This document shows, piece by piece, positions 1 to 7,086 of a stretch of 11,654 bases of DNA. The notes under the pieces are model-generated. The model searched no databases, was not told the DNA's origin, and saw only the letters and a list, made by a program, of their open reading frames with translations. Source of the DNA: CAXXIC01 sp964534355. GTDB taxonomy: Bacteria; Bacteroidota; Bacteroidia; Bacteroidales; UBA7332. Where the stretch lies: positions 1 through 11,654 of the forward strand of contig CAZHNZ010000124.1 in the NCBI GenBank assembly GCA_964534355.1, written 5' to 3'. A program made the translations under genes and the position numbers. How positions within the stretch are numbered: position 1 is the stretch's first letter; every line of letters begins with the position of its first letter.

Positions 1-73
1 AGAGTGAAAGTAAATCCATTTCTATTGAATTATAAATAAAAAGAGAAACACATTTGTTTAATTTGGAATAAAT
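1..73. other. Upstream edge, no gene called
   Basis: This short A/T-rich stretch precedes the kinase gene. Two plus-strand frames are open from the window edge and stop early: frame 1 stops at 37-39 and frame 3 at 33-35. Either could be the tail of an upstream gene, but ten to twelve codons are too few to decide. No Shine-Dalgarno sequence precedes the ATG at 74, which is normal for Bacteroidota. I see no convincing promoter. Confidence 0.3.
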
Positions 74-1162
74 ATGAAGAAAATATTAGTTATTGAAGAC
101 GAAAGATCTGTAAGAGAAGTAGTAGGTGAAATACTTCATTATGAGGGTTATTCTGTAATATTAGCCGAAAACGGTCGAATAGGAATGGATAAAGCTTTAG
201 AATTTTTGCCAGATCTTATTTTGTGCGATATTATGATGCCAGAAATGGATGGGATAAGTGTATTAAATGAACTTCGTTCAACTCCATCCACGACACTCAC
301 ACCCTTTGTATATATGTCTGCATTGGGCGAACGGGAAAATATTCGATTAGGAATGGGACTTGGTGCAGATGATTATTTAATAAAACCATTTACCAGACTT
401 GAACTAATAGATGCAGTTAAGACCAGACTAAAAAAACAGGAAAGCATCGAAGAAAAAACAGAACAAGCTCTAGAAACGTTGCGATCAAATATAATAAATC
501 GATTGCCGCACGAGCTGCGTACACCTCTGACCTCAATTATCGGATTTGGCACATTACTAAAAGTAAACGCAAAAGCTTTGAGTTATGAGGAGATAGAAGA
601 AGTAGGTGGCGAAATACTCCAAAGCGGGAACCAACTGATGCACTTAGTAGAAAACTACCTTATATACAGCCAATTACAACTTAGAAATATAAGTGACAAT
701 GGTGATATTTCAATAATTGAGATTAAGAATCTGTTAAGTCTGGTCAATATTTCACTTGAAGAAAAATACAACGAAAAGAAATCTGTTATTATCGATTTAC
801 AAGAAATAGAAGAGAGACTTGATATTTCAGAAACCTATTTTCAAAAAATTATTTATGAGCTAATTGATAATGCACTAAAATTCTCATATACAACAAAGAA
901 CGTAACTGTTAATGGTAAAAGTCAAAAAAACTATTACGTTTTTGAAGTATCTGATTATGGTGTTGGAATGAGCCCGGAACAAATAAAACAGGTTGGTGCA
1001 TACATGCAATTTAACAGAGAAAAGCAAGAGCAACAAGGCATGGGGCTTGGTTTGGCGATAGCGAAGAGAATGGTTGAAATATCCGGCGGAGAATTTGAGA
1101 TAGAAAGCACAAAAAACGAAGGAACAACTGTAAGATTAAAAATTAAAAAAATTACAAGTTAA
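74..1162 (+). CDS. Response regulator receiver–histidine kinase fusion, cytosolic
   Basis: This 362-residue signalling protein has its domains in reversed-hybrid order. An N-terminal receiver (about 1-120) has acidic residues E8/D9, phospho-acceptor D52 in CDIMMPEMDG, S82 and K104. A short helical linker rich in K/E (120-138) follows. The dimerisation/phospho-acceptor domain has H146 in the H-box HELRTPLTS. The HATPase domain has an N-box at 261-270 (N266), a G1 box DYGVG at 294-298 and a G2 box GMGLGLAIAK at 322-331. There is no signal peptide, membrane segment or periplasmic sensor, so input probably arrives as phosphate on D52 or through a partner kinase. No DNA-binding output domain is present. 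All key catalytic residues are visible, so the protein should be active. The gene is visibly more A/T-rich than its neighbours and stands alone, convergent with the reductase 18 bases away. Its signal and target are unknown. Confidence 0.92.
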   Translation: MKKILVIEDERSVREVVGEILHYEGYSVILAENGRIGMDKALEFLPDLILCDIMMPEMDGISVLNELRSTPSTTLTPFVYMSALGERENIRLGMGLGADDYLIKPFTRLELIDAVKTRLKKQESIEEKTEQALETLRSNIINRLPHELRTPLTSIIGFGTLLKVNAKALSYEEIEEVGGEILQSGNQLMHLVENYLIYSQLQLRNISDNGDISIIEIKNLLSLVNISLEEKYNEKKSVIIDLQEIEERLDISETYFQKIIYELIDNALKFSYTTKNVTVNGKSQKNYYVFEVSDYGVGMSPEQIKQVGAYMQFNREKQEQQGMGLGLAIAKRMVEISGGEFEIESTKNEGTTVRLKIKKITS

Positions 1163-1172
1163 CGATAATTTT
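1148..1172. terminator. Weak AT-only hairpin between convergent genes
   Basis: AAAATTA at 1148-1154 pairs with TAATTTT at 1166-1172, giving a 7-bp stem with an 11-base loop that straddles the kinase stop codon. It lies exactly where two convergent genes meet and could end transcription from either side. The stem has no G-C pairs, so chance occurrence in A/T-rich DNA is a real alternative. Confidence 0.25.
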
Positions 1173-1180
1173 GTTTCTCC

Positions 1181-1774
1181 TCAATACCACAACGAATGAG
1201 AAGAACCCACAAGCTCACAAACACGCGCAAGCATGTTCTCTCTCATCTCCGGATCTGTTGAAGGCAAAGAGCCTAAAAACAGGTGTTTTTCAACTTGCAT
1301 ACCGCAAAACTCAAAAACACCTTCATCGGTTGTTTGTGTCATAGAGTAAATCATACCGCTACCCCGGTAAATTTCTTCGGCAGTTCCCATCGTATTTACA
1401 ATATTCACCTTTTTGGTTGTAAGTAATCCATTTACACCATCAGGTGAAGCAGCATATGCAAAACCAAACGAAAAAACGCGGTCTATATATCCTTTCAAAA
1501 TTGCGGGCATTCCTGTCCACCAAACAGGATAGATAAACGTAATCACATCTGCCCACTTAATAAGATTTTGCTCCTCTTTTACTTCGGGCAATGAGGATCC
1601 GTTTTTCATGGCAATCATATCTCCCATGGTCAAAACCGGATTGAAATCAATAGCATACAAATCTCTTACTTTTACTTCTACGCCGTAATTTTCCAGTTCA
1701 AAAACCAATTTATCAAGAATTGCATTACAAAAGCTCTTCTTGTTTGGATGGCAATATACTACTAGATGTTTCAT
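1181..1774 (-). CDS. Flavodoxin-fold NAD(P)H:quinone oxidoreductase-like protein
   Basis: This 197-residue protein of the Flavodoxin_2/NQO family uses bound FMN or FAD to pass two electrons from NAD(P)H to quinones or related acceptors in the cytosol. The N-terminus starts with a beta strand and the dinucleotide-type loop HLVVYCHPNKKSF (about 3-15). The family signature YPVWWTGMPAILKGYIDRVF lies at about 82-101, and the MGTAEE segment near 129-134 matches the second flavin-contact loop. Its length fits the 190-200-residue subfamily that includes KefF/YwrO/MdaB-like enzymes, and the exact substrate cannot be told from sequence. The start at 1774 gives the expected HLVVYCHPN beginning; no Shine-Dalgarno sequence is present. 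It lies downstream of rnfA on the same strand but 228 bases away and beyond a possible terminator, so a separate transcript is likely. Confidence 0.85.
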   Translation of the reverse strand: MKHLVVYCHPNKKSFCNAILDKLVFELENYGVEVKVRDLYAIDFNPVLTMGDMIAMKNGSSLPEVKEEQNLIKWADVITFIYPVWWTGMPAILKGYIDRVFSFGFAYAASPDGVNGLLTTKKVNIVNTMGTAEEIYRGSGMIYSMTQTTDEGVFEFCGMQVEKHLFLGSLPSTDPEMRENMLARVCELVGSSHSLWY

Positions 1775-1978
1775 ATATCTAAGCTTTTAAAGAGAAGATT
1801 TTTTCAATTTTGAGCCACACTTTAAAAAAATAAAATCCAAATGAATACTACCTCAATACTCTTACAATAAAACAACTATTAATTTCAATAAGTTCAAGAA
1901 ATTCAATAGATTAACTAACAAATAAAAACACAACAAAGTAAAATAAAATGCATCAAAACATAGAAAAACAAAACGAAT

Positions 1979-2000
1979 TTAAAATAGCAACATCGCTATA
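1979..2000 (-). terminator. Possible weak terminator after rnfA
   Basis: On the minus strand, immediately after the rnfA stop codon, ATAGC (1999-1995) pairs with GCTAT (1988-1984) around a six-base loop and is followed by TTTT and an A/T-rich tract. The stem is short, so it is a modest candidate for the end of the Rnf operon transcript. I saw no better hairpin in the 228-base gap between rnfA and the reductase gene; the rest of that gap is A/T-rich and featureless. Confidence 0.35.
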
Positions 2001-2002
2001 AC

Positions 2003-2608
2003 TTATCGGTTTACAATCCCCCATATTTCGGCCAGAGTTTTATCGACACCCGAAAAACCCATAAATGCCATCGCCAACAGTCCTGCCACCAAAAGCGCAA
2101 TGGGTGTACCCTGCATCGCTTTGGGTATTTTGACCAGCGACAACTGCTCGCGCAGTCCGGCAAAAAGCACAAGCGCTACACCAAAACCAATGGCCGTAGA
2201 GAATGCAAATACGACAGATTGCAACAGATTCAGCTCCTTTTGAATGACCATAATGGCTACACCCAGAATAGTACAATTGGTGGTAATGAGCGGCAGAAAA
2301 ACACCCAGTGCCTGATAGAGCGGAGGTGATACCTTTTTCAGAATTATCTCTACCATTTGCACCAGTGCCGCAATCACCAATATAAAAGTGATAGTCTGCA
2401 TAAAATCCAGACCAAAAACGGTAAGTACACTTTGAATCAGAAATGTGAAAATTGTGGACAATGTCATCACAAACGCCACCGCAGCACTCATTCCGATTGC
2501 CGTATCTAATTTTTTGGAGACACCTAAAAACGGACAAATACCGAGGAACTGAGCCAAAACAATATTGTTGACAAATACGGCGGTAATAAAAATCAATATA
2601 TACATCAT
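2003..2608 (-). CDS. rnfA: Rnf complex membrane subunit RnfA
   Basis: RnfA is one of two homologous integral membrane subunits at the core of the Rnf ferredoxin:NAD+ oxidoreductase. It has 201 residues, close to the usual 190-200, and consists of about six hydrophobic segments spread over the whole length. The half-repeat motifs FLGICPFLG (21-29, Cys25) and LITTNCTILG (107-116, Cys112) are present; in the RnfA/RnfE and NqrD/NqrE families these two cysteines help bind an iron-sulfur centre inside the membrane. The gene opens with two consecutive ATG codons, so the protein may start at either; I list the first. It is last in the operon, 27 bases after rnfE, with no Shine-Dalgarno sequence. Confidence 0.96.
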   Translation of the reverse strand: MMYILIFITAVFVNNIVLAQFLGICPFLGVSKKLDTAIGMSAAVAFVMTLSTIFTFLIQSVLTVFGLDFMQTITFILVIAALVQMVEIILKKVSPPLYQALGVFLPLITTNCTILGVAIMVIQKELNLLQSVVFAFSTAIGFGVALVLFAGLREQLSLVKIPKAMQGTPIALLVAGLLAMAFMGFSGVDKTLAEIWGIVNR

Positions 2609-2635
2609 AACACCAGCTGTTTAACAGACAAATAA

Positions 2636-3223
2636 TCAGGATTTCTTCAATTTATTAATCAATGCAATCAGGTAACCCAAAGCAATAAATGCCCCGGGCG
2701 CGAGAACAAAAATAAGCGAACCGTAATTTTCGGGATAGAGAGAGATTCCAAACGCTTTACCGGTACCCAGAAACTCGCGGACAACCCCCAGAATTGTCAG
2801 CGCCAGTGTAAAGCCCAGGCCAATACCCAGGCCATCCATGGCCGAATCGGCTACGCCATTTTTGGCCGCAAAAGACTCCGCACGCCCCAGAACGATACAG
2901 TTGACCACAATGAGCGGAATAAAAAGTCCGAGGCTATCGTACAATGCCGGCAGATAGGCCTGCATCAGGAGTTGAACGATGGTCACAAAAGTGGCAATAA
3001 TCACCACAAAAGCCGGAATTCGCACCTTATCGGGAATCAGGTCTTTGAGCGAAGAGACAGCCATATTCGAGGCAATCAGCACAAACGCCGTAGCTAGTCC
3101 CATACCCAGCCCGTTGATAGCCGAGGAGGTCGTTCCCAAAGTAGGACACATCCCCAACAAAAGCACAAAAGTAGGATTCTCTTTTACAATCCCATTCTTA
3201 ATTATTTTCAGACTATCACTCAT
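2636..3223 (-). CDS. rnfE: Rnf complex membrane subunit RnfE
   Basis: RnfE is the inverted-topology partner of RnfA in the membrane core that connects the flavin subunits across the bilayer. It has 195 residues and about six hydrophobic segments. The two signature motifs are visible: LLLGMCPTLG (21-30, Cys26) and LIVVNCIVLG (104-113, Cys109). They pair with Cys25 and Cys112 of RnfA to hold the intramembrane iron-sulfur centre, as known for the Rnf/Nqr family. The ATG overlaps the rnfG stop codon in an ATGA arrangement (3220-3223), a sign of coupled translation. An unusually strong Shine-Dalgarno sequence lies inside the end of rnfG. A 27-base gap leads to rnfA. Confidence 0.96.
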   Translation of the reverse strand: MSDSLKIIKNGIVKENPTFVLLLGMCPTLGTTSSAINGLGMGLATAFVLIASNMAVSSLKDLIPDKVRIPAFVVIIATFVTIVQLLMQAYLPALYDSLGLFIPLIVVNCIVLGRAESFAAKNGVADSAMDGLGIGLGFTLALTILGVVREFLGTGKAFGISLYPENYGSLIFVLAPGAFIALGYLIALINKLKKS

Positions 3224-3852
3224 TGCTTATCCTCCTTTTCCGTTTTAGTTGATTTTGTCGAAGCCAATACAGACGAATAATTGTTGTAAGCCGAATAAGC
3301 CCTGTTGATGGCATCGAGAAAAGCTCTCGAAGAAATAGTGGCCGCAGTAATGGCATCTACCTCTCCCCCGTCCTTCTTCACTTTGAGCGATTGAGCCGGA
3401 TTTAAGCCAATCACCGATTGTGAAATTTTGACTGAATCGCAAAACCACTCCTGCATTTTCGAACCTAAACCGGGTGTTTCGGCATGTTGCAACACAAAAT
3501 AATTTCGTACGGTACCGTCGGCATTGAACCCGATCATGACCTTTATCAGGCCCGAAAAACCTTTTTTGGAAGTAGCCTCTACAGCCGCACCCACCAGTAC
3601 CCCACCCTGCATAGCCGGATACACCACCAGCGAATCGCCATCGGCGGTGGCTGCCAAAGCCCTGTCCTGTGCAGGCAAATTATCGAAAGCCGGTGTTACA
3701 GCCTGTATGGCTTTCAGTTGTTTATCTTTCTCCGATGCAACAATAGGATCCAGAGTCAGTTTGTAAACCAGGCCCAATGCTGCGGCAGAAAACATGGTAA
3801 TAGCCAGCAAAGAGAGGGCCATATTCCGAAATGTTGAATCCAGCTTAGACAT
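3220..3852 (-). CDS. rnfG: Rnf complex flavoprotein subunit RnfG
   Basis: RnfG (210 residues) is a single-span subunit that carries covalently bound FMN on the outer face of the membrane and relays electrons in the Rnf complex. A short N-terminal tail leads into one membrane helix (about 11-32). An FMN-binding domain follows, with the ETPGLGSK motif at 125-132. The flavinylation site reads DAITAAT (166-172), making Thr172 the expected FMN attachment residue; the usual motif has Gly or Ser where Ala170 lies. The C-terminal 20 residues are charged and rich in K, S, T and E. The start is 2 bases beyond the rnfD stop and has a strong Shine-Dalgarno sequence. The stop codon overlaps the rnfE start. 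The flavin transferase ApbE needed for maturation is not encoded in this window. Confidence 0.95.
   Translation of the reverse strand: MSKLDSTFRNMALSLLAITMFSAAALGLVYKLTLDPIVASEKDKQLKAIQAVTPAFDNLPAQDRALAATADGDSLVVYPAMQGGVLVGAAVEATSKKGFSGLIKVMIGFNADGTVRNYFVLQHAETPGLGSKMQEWFCDSVKISQSVIGLNPAQSLKVKKDGGEVDAITAATISSRAFLDAINRAYSAYNNYSSVLASTKSTKTEKEDKQ
3231..3237 (-). promoter_or_regulatory. Strong Shine-Dalgarno for rnfE
   Basis: The minus strand reads AAGGAGG seven bases before the rnfE ATG, inside the last codons of rnfG. This is an almost complete match to the 16S rRNA 3' end and is unusual for a Bacteroidota gene. It supports the ATG at 3223 and efficient re-initiation at the ATGA junction. Confidence 0.8.
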
Positions 3853-4798
3853 GTTTTACCTCCTTTCCGAACCGGGTAGGTTTGCAATAGGTGTTGAGCA
3901 GCGGAGTAACCCCATTCATCAGCAAAATAGCAAACGAGACACCCTCAGGATATGCACCATACAATCGAATAATAACGGTGAGCAAACCAATGGATAGACC
4001 ATAAATAAGCATCCCTTTCGAAGTCATAGGTGAAGTAACATAATCCGTTGCCATAAAAATAGCACCCAACATCAATCCGCCCGAAAGTAAATGCGCGAGT
4101 GGGTCGGCACCCAGCAACCAACAAAAAACAGCTACTGAAGCAAATATGGAAACCGGTATATGCCATGTGATGACACGGCGATAGAGCAAAAAGAACAGAC
4201 CGGCCAATAAAGCCAGAGCACTCACCTCGCCGATACTACCTCCCATTCGTCCGAGAAGCAAATCCAGATAGTCGAGTCCATCCGGCGTGGCACCCTTCAG
4301 CGTAGTCAGATGGGTAGCACCGGTGATCACATCCACCGACTGAAACCTGTTTGGCGCCATGCTGACTGGCCAGGTTGTCATCTGAACAGGAAATGAGATA
4401 AGCAGAAAAACACGCCCGACAAGTGCCGGATTAAATAAGTTACTGCCCAAACCGCCAAATGACATTTTTGCAATAGCAATAGATACAAATGCACCAATCA
4501 CTACAATCCAAAGAGGCAAATTAGACGGAAGGTTGAACGCTAAAAGCATACCTGTGAGCAGTGCTGAGCCATCGGTGACGGAGTTATTGCCTTTCAACAG
4601 ATATTTCTGAATCAGGTATTCGAAAACAATGCAAGCTGAAATCGCTGTAACTGTTACCCAAAGAGCACCCAGTCCGAAAAACCAGACCGATGCTATCCAG
4701 GCCGGTAGCAGGGCTATAAGCACAGCATACATGTTGCGCGAAACACTGTCGCCGCTGTGGATGTGAGGTGAAGGTGATACTACAAATTTATGTTCCAT
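3845..4798 (-). CDS. rnfD: Rnf complex membrane flavoprotein RnfD
   Basis: RnfD (317 residues from the chosen start) is the large membrane subunit that binds FMN covalently and takes part in the ion path of the Rnf complex. It is strongly hydrophobic along its whole length with many membrane segments. The family N-terminus FVVSPSPHIHSGDSV is followed by the conserved loop around FGGLGSNLFNPALVGR. The flavinylation motif DVITGAT ends at Thr162, which matches the D-x-x-[ST]-[GS]-A-T consensus exactly. I chose the ATG at 4798 because the protein then begins MEHKFVVSPSPH, as RnfD proteins do. An upstream in-frame ATG at 4861 would add 21 charged residues and overlap the end of rnfC by 20 bases. 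From 4798 the gap to rnfC is 43 bases. No Shine-Dalgarno sequence is clear at this start. Confidence 0.94.
   Translation of the reverse strand: MEHKFVVSPSPHIHSGDSVSRNMYAVLIALLPAWIASVWFFGLGALWVTVTAISACIVFEYLIQKYLLKGNNSVTDGSALLTGMLLAFNLPSNLPLWIVVIGAFVSIAIAKMSFGGLGSNLFNPALVGRVFLLISFPVQMTTWPVSMAPNRFQSVDVITGATHLTTLKGATPDGLDYLDLLLGRMGGSIGEVSALALLAGLFFLLYRRVITWHIPVSIFASVAVFCWLLGADPLAHLLSGGLMLGAIFMATDYVTSPMTSKGMLIYGLSIGLLTVIIRLYGAYPEGVSFAILLMNGVTPLLNTYCKPTRFGKEVKHV
3859..3866 (-). promoter_or_regulatory. Strong Shine-Dalgarno for rnfG
   Basis: The minus strand reads AAAGGAGG six bases before the rnfG ATG, inside the end of rnfD. The spacing is ideal and fixes the rnfG start at 3852. Starts of rseC, rnfB, rnfC and rnfA have no comparable sequence. 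Confidence 0.8.
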
Positions 4799-4841
4799 GC
4801 CTGTTATCTTAAAATCTATGTATTGATTTATGACTCTTTTT

Positions 4842-6167
4842 CTACTTTCGGGCCCGTACAATGGCGCCTACCTTCGATTTACACAAACGGATATAATCGA
4901 CCAACGGACGCGATGAAGGACAGGTATATGAACAACTACCACATTCGATACAATCCATCACGCTCTCCTTCTCCGACCTCTCCCAATCCTGCATTTCGCC
5001 CAGACTACCCAACAGATACGGTTCTAAACCCATTGGACATGCAGCCACACATTTGGCACAACGAATGCAATTTTGGGGTGCAGAACGTTTTGCTTCGTGA
5101 GGTGGCAAAACCAAAATACCGGAGCAACCTTTGGTAACCGACACCTCCGGAGAGACGACTGCTTTACCCATCATGGGACCGCCCGAAATAATTTTACCGG
5201 CCTGCGAATGATCACTACCGGCACAAGTAATCAGCATACTAAATGGAGTGCCAATACGCGTCAGCACATTGGAGGGCTGATGGACAGCCCGTCCGGTGAC
5301 TGTAACCATTCGCTCTATCAGGGGCTTATTTTTCTGAACCGCTTCGTAAACGGCATAAGCCGTAGCGACATTCTGCACCACCACCCCGACGGAAACCGGC
5401 AATGCACCACTTTTCACCCGTTTACCGGTAATGGCTTCAATCAGTTGCTTCTCGCTGCCCTGCGGATATTTTACTTTCAGCGCAACCACTTCAATTCCGA
5501 CATAAGAAGCCGCAGCACTTTTCATCTGTTGTATAGCGTCGGGCTTGTTGTTTTCGATAGCGATATATGCTTTTGCAACACCGGTAGCCTTCATCAATAG
5601 CGCTGTACCCACCACAATCTGATGTGGCTTTTCGAGCATCAATTGGTGATCTGCCGTGAGATAAGGTTCGCACTCCACGCCATTGACAATAAGCGTATCC
5701 GGCGCCATTCCGGCCGGTGGATTCATTTTGATATGTGTGGGAAAAGTAGCACCACCCAAACCAACAATGCCCGCTTCAGCAATTTTTTTTACGATCTCTG
5801 CCGGGGAATCTTGTATCTGACTGTTCAGCTCCTCACTTCTATCAATACTATCCTCCCACTCATCCCCGTTTACTTCAATAAAAATGGAAGGACGACGATA
5901 ACCACTGATATCGTACACATCATCTACTTTGAGCACTTTACCAGAAAAAGGAGAGTGAATATGGGCAGATACAAACCCGTTGGCACGAGCAATCAGAGTA
6001 CCCACTTTCACCACATCGCCTTTGGCCACCACAGAAGACGACGGGATACCCAAACTCTGAGCCAGAGGAATGGTCACTGTTTCGGGCAATGGTGCAATAA
6101 TTGTTTTATTACCGGCAGAAAGCTTATTTTCACAGGGATGTATTCCACCCATTCGAAATGTTCGCAT
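4842..6167 (-). CDS. rnfC: Rnf complex NADH-binding subunit RnfC
   Basis: RnfC (441 residues) is the peripheral cytoplasmic subunit that exchanges electrons with NAD(H); it resembles the NuoF/Nqo1 flavoprotein of complex I. The N-terminal domain begins with GGIHP (7-11), and a barrel-sandwich segment ISPF-like AHIHSPFSGKVLKV spans about 68-81. The glycine-rich nucleotide/FMN loop GLGGATFPTHIK is at 136-147, and NGVECEPYLT at 162-171 is a family hallmark. Two ferredoxin-type 4Fe-4S motifs close the protein: C367-C370-C373-C377P and C406-C409-C412-C416P. The length fits short RnfC forms that lack the repetitive C-terminal extension seen in many Proteobacteria. It follows rnfB after 56 bases, a gap bordered by a hairpin, and has no Shine-Dalgarno sequence. 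Confidence 0.96.
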   Translation of the reverse strand: MRTFRMGGIHPCENKLSAGNKTIIAPLPETVTIPLAQSLGIPSSSVVAKGDVVKVGTLIARANGFVSAHIHSPFSGKVLKVDDVYDISGYRRPSIFIEVNGDEWEDSIDRSEELNSQIQDSPAEIVKKIAEAGIVGLGGATFPTHIKMNPPAGMAPDTLIVNGVECEPYLTADHQLMLEKPHQIVVGTALLMKATGVAKAYIAIENNKPDAIQQMKSAAASYVGIEVVALKVKYPQGSEKQLIEAITGKRVKSGALPVSVGVVVQNVATAYAVYEAVQKNKPLIERMVTVTGRAVHQPSNVLTRIGTPFSMLITCAGSDHSQAGKIISGGPMMGKAVVSPEVSVTKGCSGILVLPPHEAKRSAPQNCIRCAKCVAACPMGLEPYLLGSLGEMQDWERSEKESVMDCIECGSCSYTCPSSRPLVDYIRLCKSKVGAIVRARK

Positions 6168-6210
6168 AATCTTTATAATCAGTATTATAGAATAGTATAT
6201 TCAAAGTAAA

Positions 6211-6238
6211 GCAGAAGATAAAATCAATTCTCTTCTGC
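6211..6238 (-). repeat. Inverted repeat across the rnfB stop codon
   Basis: GCAGAAGA at 6211-6218 and TCTTCTGC at 6231-6238 are perfect 8-base complements separated by 12 bases, and the rnfB TGA (6226-6224) falls in the loop. The minus-strand transcript would fold here between rnfB and rnfC. What follows is TTTACTTTG rather than a pure T-run, so a full terminator is unlikely. A stabilising or partly attenuating hairpin fits better. Confidence 0.5.
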
Positions 6239-7075
6239 CGCAATTGTTTCTCTCTTTTTGATGGGGAAATTCACCTCGACAATGGCCGATGTAGGGCATA
6301 CTTCGGGGCACTTGCGACACAACCGACAGAGGTTAGGGTCGATGTATGCCACATTGCCGGCAATAGTAATCGCATTAAATTCGCACACCTTCTGACATTT
6401 ACCGCAACTGATACAGGCCACATTGCACGCTTTGCGAGCCACCGGCGCCTTATCTTTGTTGATGCAACTGACATAAATGCGGCGGGAACGGGGACCCTTT
6501 TTGCGCATTTCGATGATTGATTTCGGACAAGCTTTGACGCAGGCGCCACAAGCCGTACATTTCTGCTCATCAACTTCCGGCAAACCTGTTTCGGGGTGAA
6601 TGTGTATGGCATCGAATTTACATACAAAAACGCAATCGCCATGACTCAGACAACCGTAGGCACATCCGGAATCGCCCGAATAGAGCGAAGACGAGACGGC
6701 ACAACTCATGGCGCCATCGTATTGATTGGTCTTTTGTCGGTGTTCGCAGGTACCATTGCAGCGGACTACCGCAATCATAGGTGTGGCAGTAAACGACTCT
6801 TTTCCAAGAGCCTGAGCCACATTTTTCATCGTATCGGCACCACCAGCCGTACAAATCAGGTTTTCCAGAGAATCGGCTTTTACACATACCTCTGCAAATC
6901 CCCGGCAACCGGGAAAGCCACAACCACCACAATTGGCAGCCGGCAACAGCGATTCAACTATATCTATTCGTTCGTCTTCTACCACAGAAAATTTTTGGGC
7001 CACATAATAGAGTATTACGGCACTTACCAGGCCAACAATACCCAGCAAAACGACTGAAAACAGAACAATATTCAT
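6224..7075 (-). CDS. rnfB: Rnf complex polyferredoxin subunit RnfB
   Basis: RnfB (283 residues) is the electron-entry subunit, accepting electrons from reduced ferredoxin at the cytoplasmic face. An N-terminal membrane anchor (about 4-26) is followed by the DUF4-type cluster domain with C49-C52-C57 and C75 (ANCGGCGFPGC). A middle part has C106, C110, C125, and C138-C142-C148-C152. Three classic CxxCxxCxxxCP-like motifs follow: C173-C176-C179-C183P, C221-C224-C227-C231 and C250-C253-C256-C260P. This is longer than the roughly 190-residue proteobacterial form and resembles the cluster-rich RnfB of anaerobes, with probably five or more 4Fe-4S centres. It starts 11 bases after rseC without a Shine-Dalgarno sequence. 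The start is supported by the anchor helix right at the N-terminus. Confidence 0.96.
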   Translation of the reverse strand: MNIVLFSVVLLGIVGLVSAVILYYVAQKFSVVEDERIDIVESLLPAANCGGCGFPGCRGFAEVCVKADSLENLICTAGGADTMKNVAQALGKESFTATPMIAVVRCNGTCEHRQKTNQYDGAMSCAVSSSLYSGDSGCAYGCLSHGDCVFVCKFDAIHIHPETGLPEVDEQKCTACGACVKACPKSIIEMRKKGPRSRRIYVSCINKDKAPVARKACNVACISCGKCQKVCEFNAITIAGNVAYIDPNLCRLCRKCPEVCPTSAIVEVNFPIKKRETIAAEEN

Positions 7076-7086
7076 TTTTCGGACAT

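Noticed and set aside
1..39. Tail of an upstream gene at the left edge
   Set aside because: Two frames are open from the edge for 10-12 codons. There is too little sequence to choose one or to name a product.
2040..2537. Long minus-strand frame of 165 codons inside rnfA
   Set aside because: It is a shifted reading frame of rnfA. The composition is Cys/Gly-rich nonsense, and the rnfA frame has clear family motifs.
1181..2608. Reductase gene as the last gene of the rnf operon
   Set aside because: The 228-base gap and a possible hairpin after rnfA argue for separate transcription, although read-through cannot be excluded.
4790..6209. Several plus-strand frames of 115 to 195 codons opposite rnfC
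   Set aside because: They are antisense shadows of rnfC with low-quality, His/Asn/Thr-rich translations and no start context. Shadow frames opposite rnfG, rnfB, spt and acn were dropped for the same reason.
6596..7057. Plus-strand frame of 153 codons opposite rnfB
   Set aside because: It is antisense to the cysteine-rich RnfB coding sequence and has no recognisable motif of its own.
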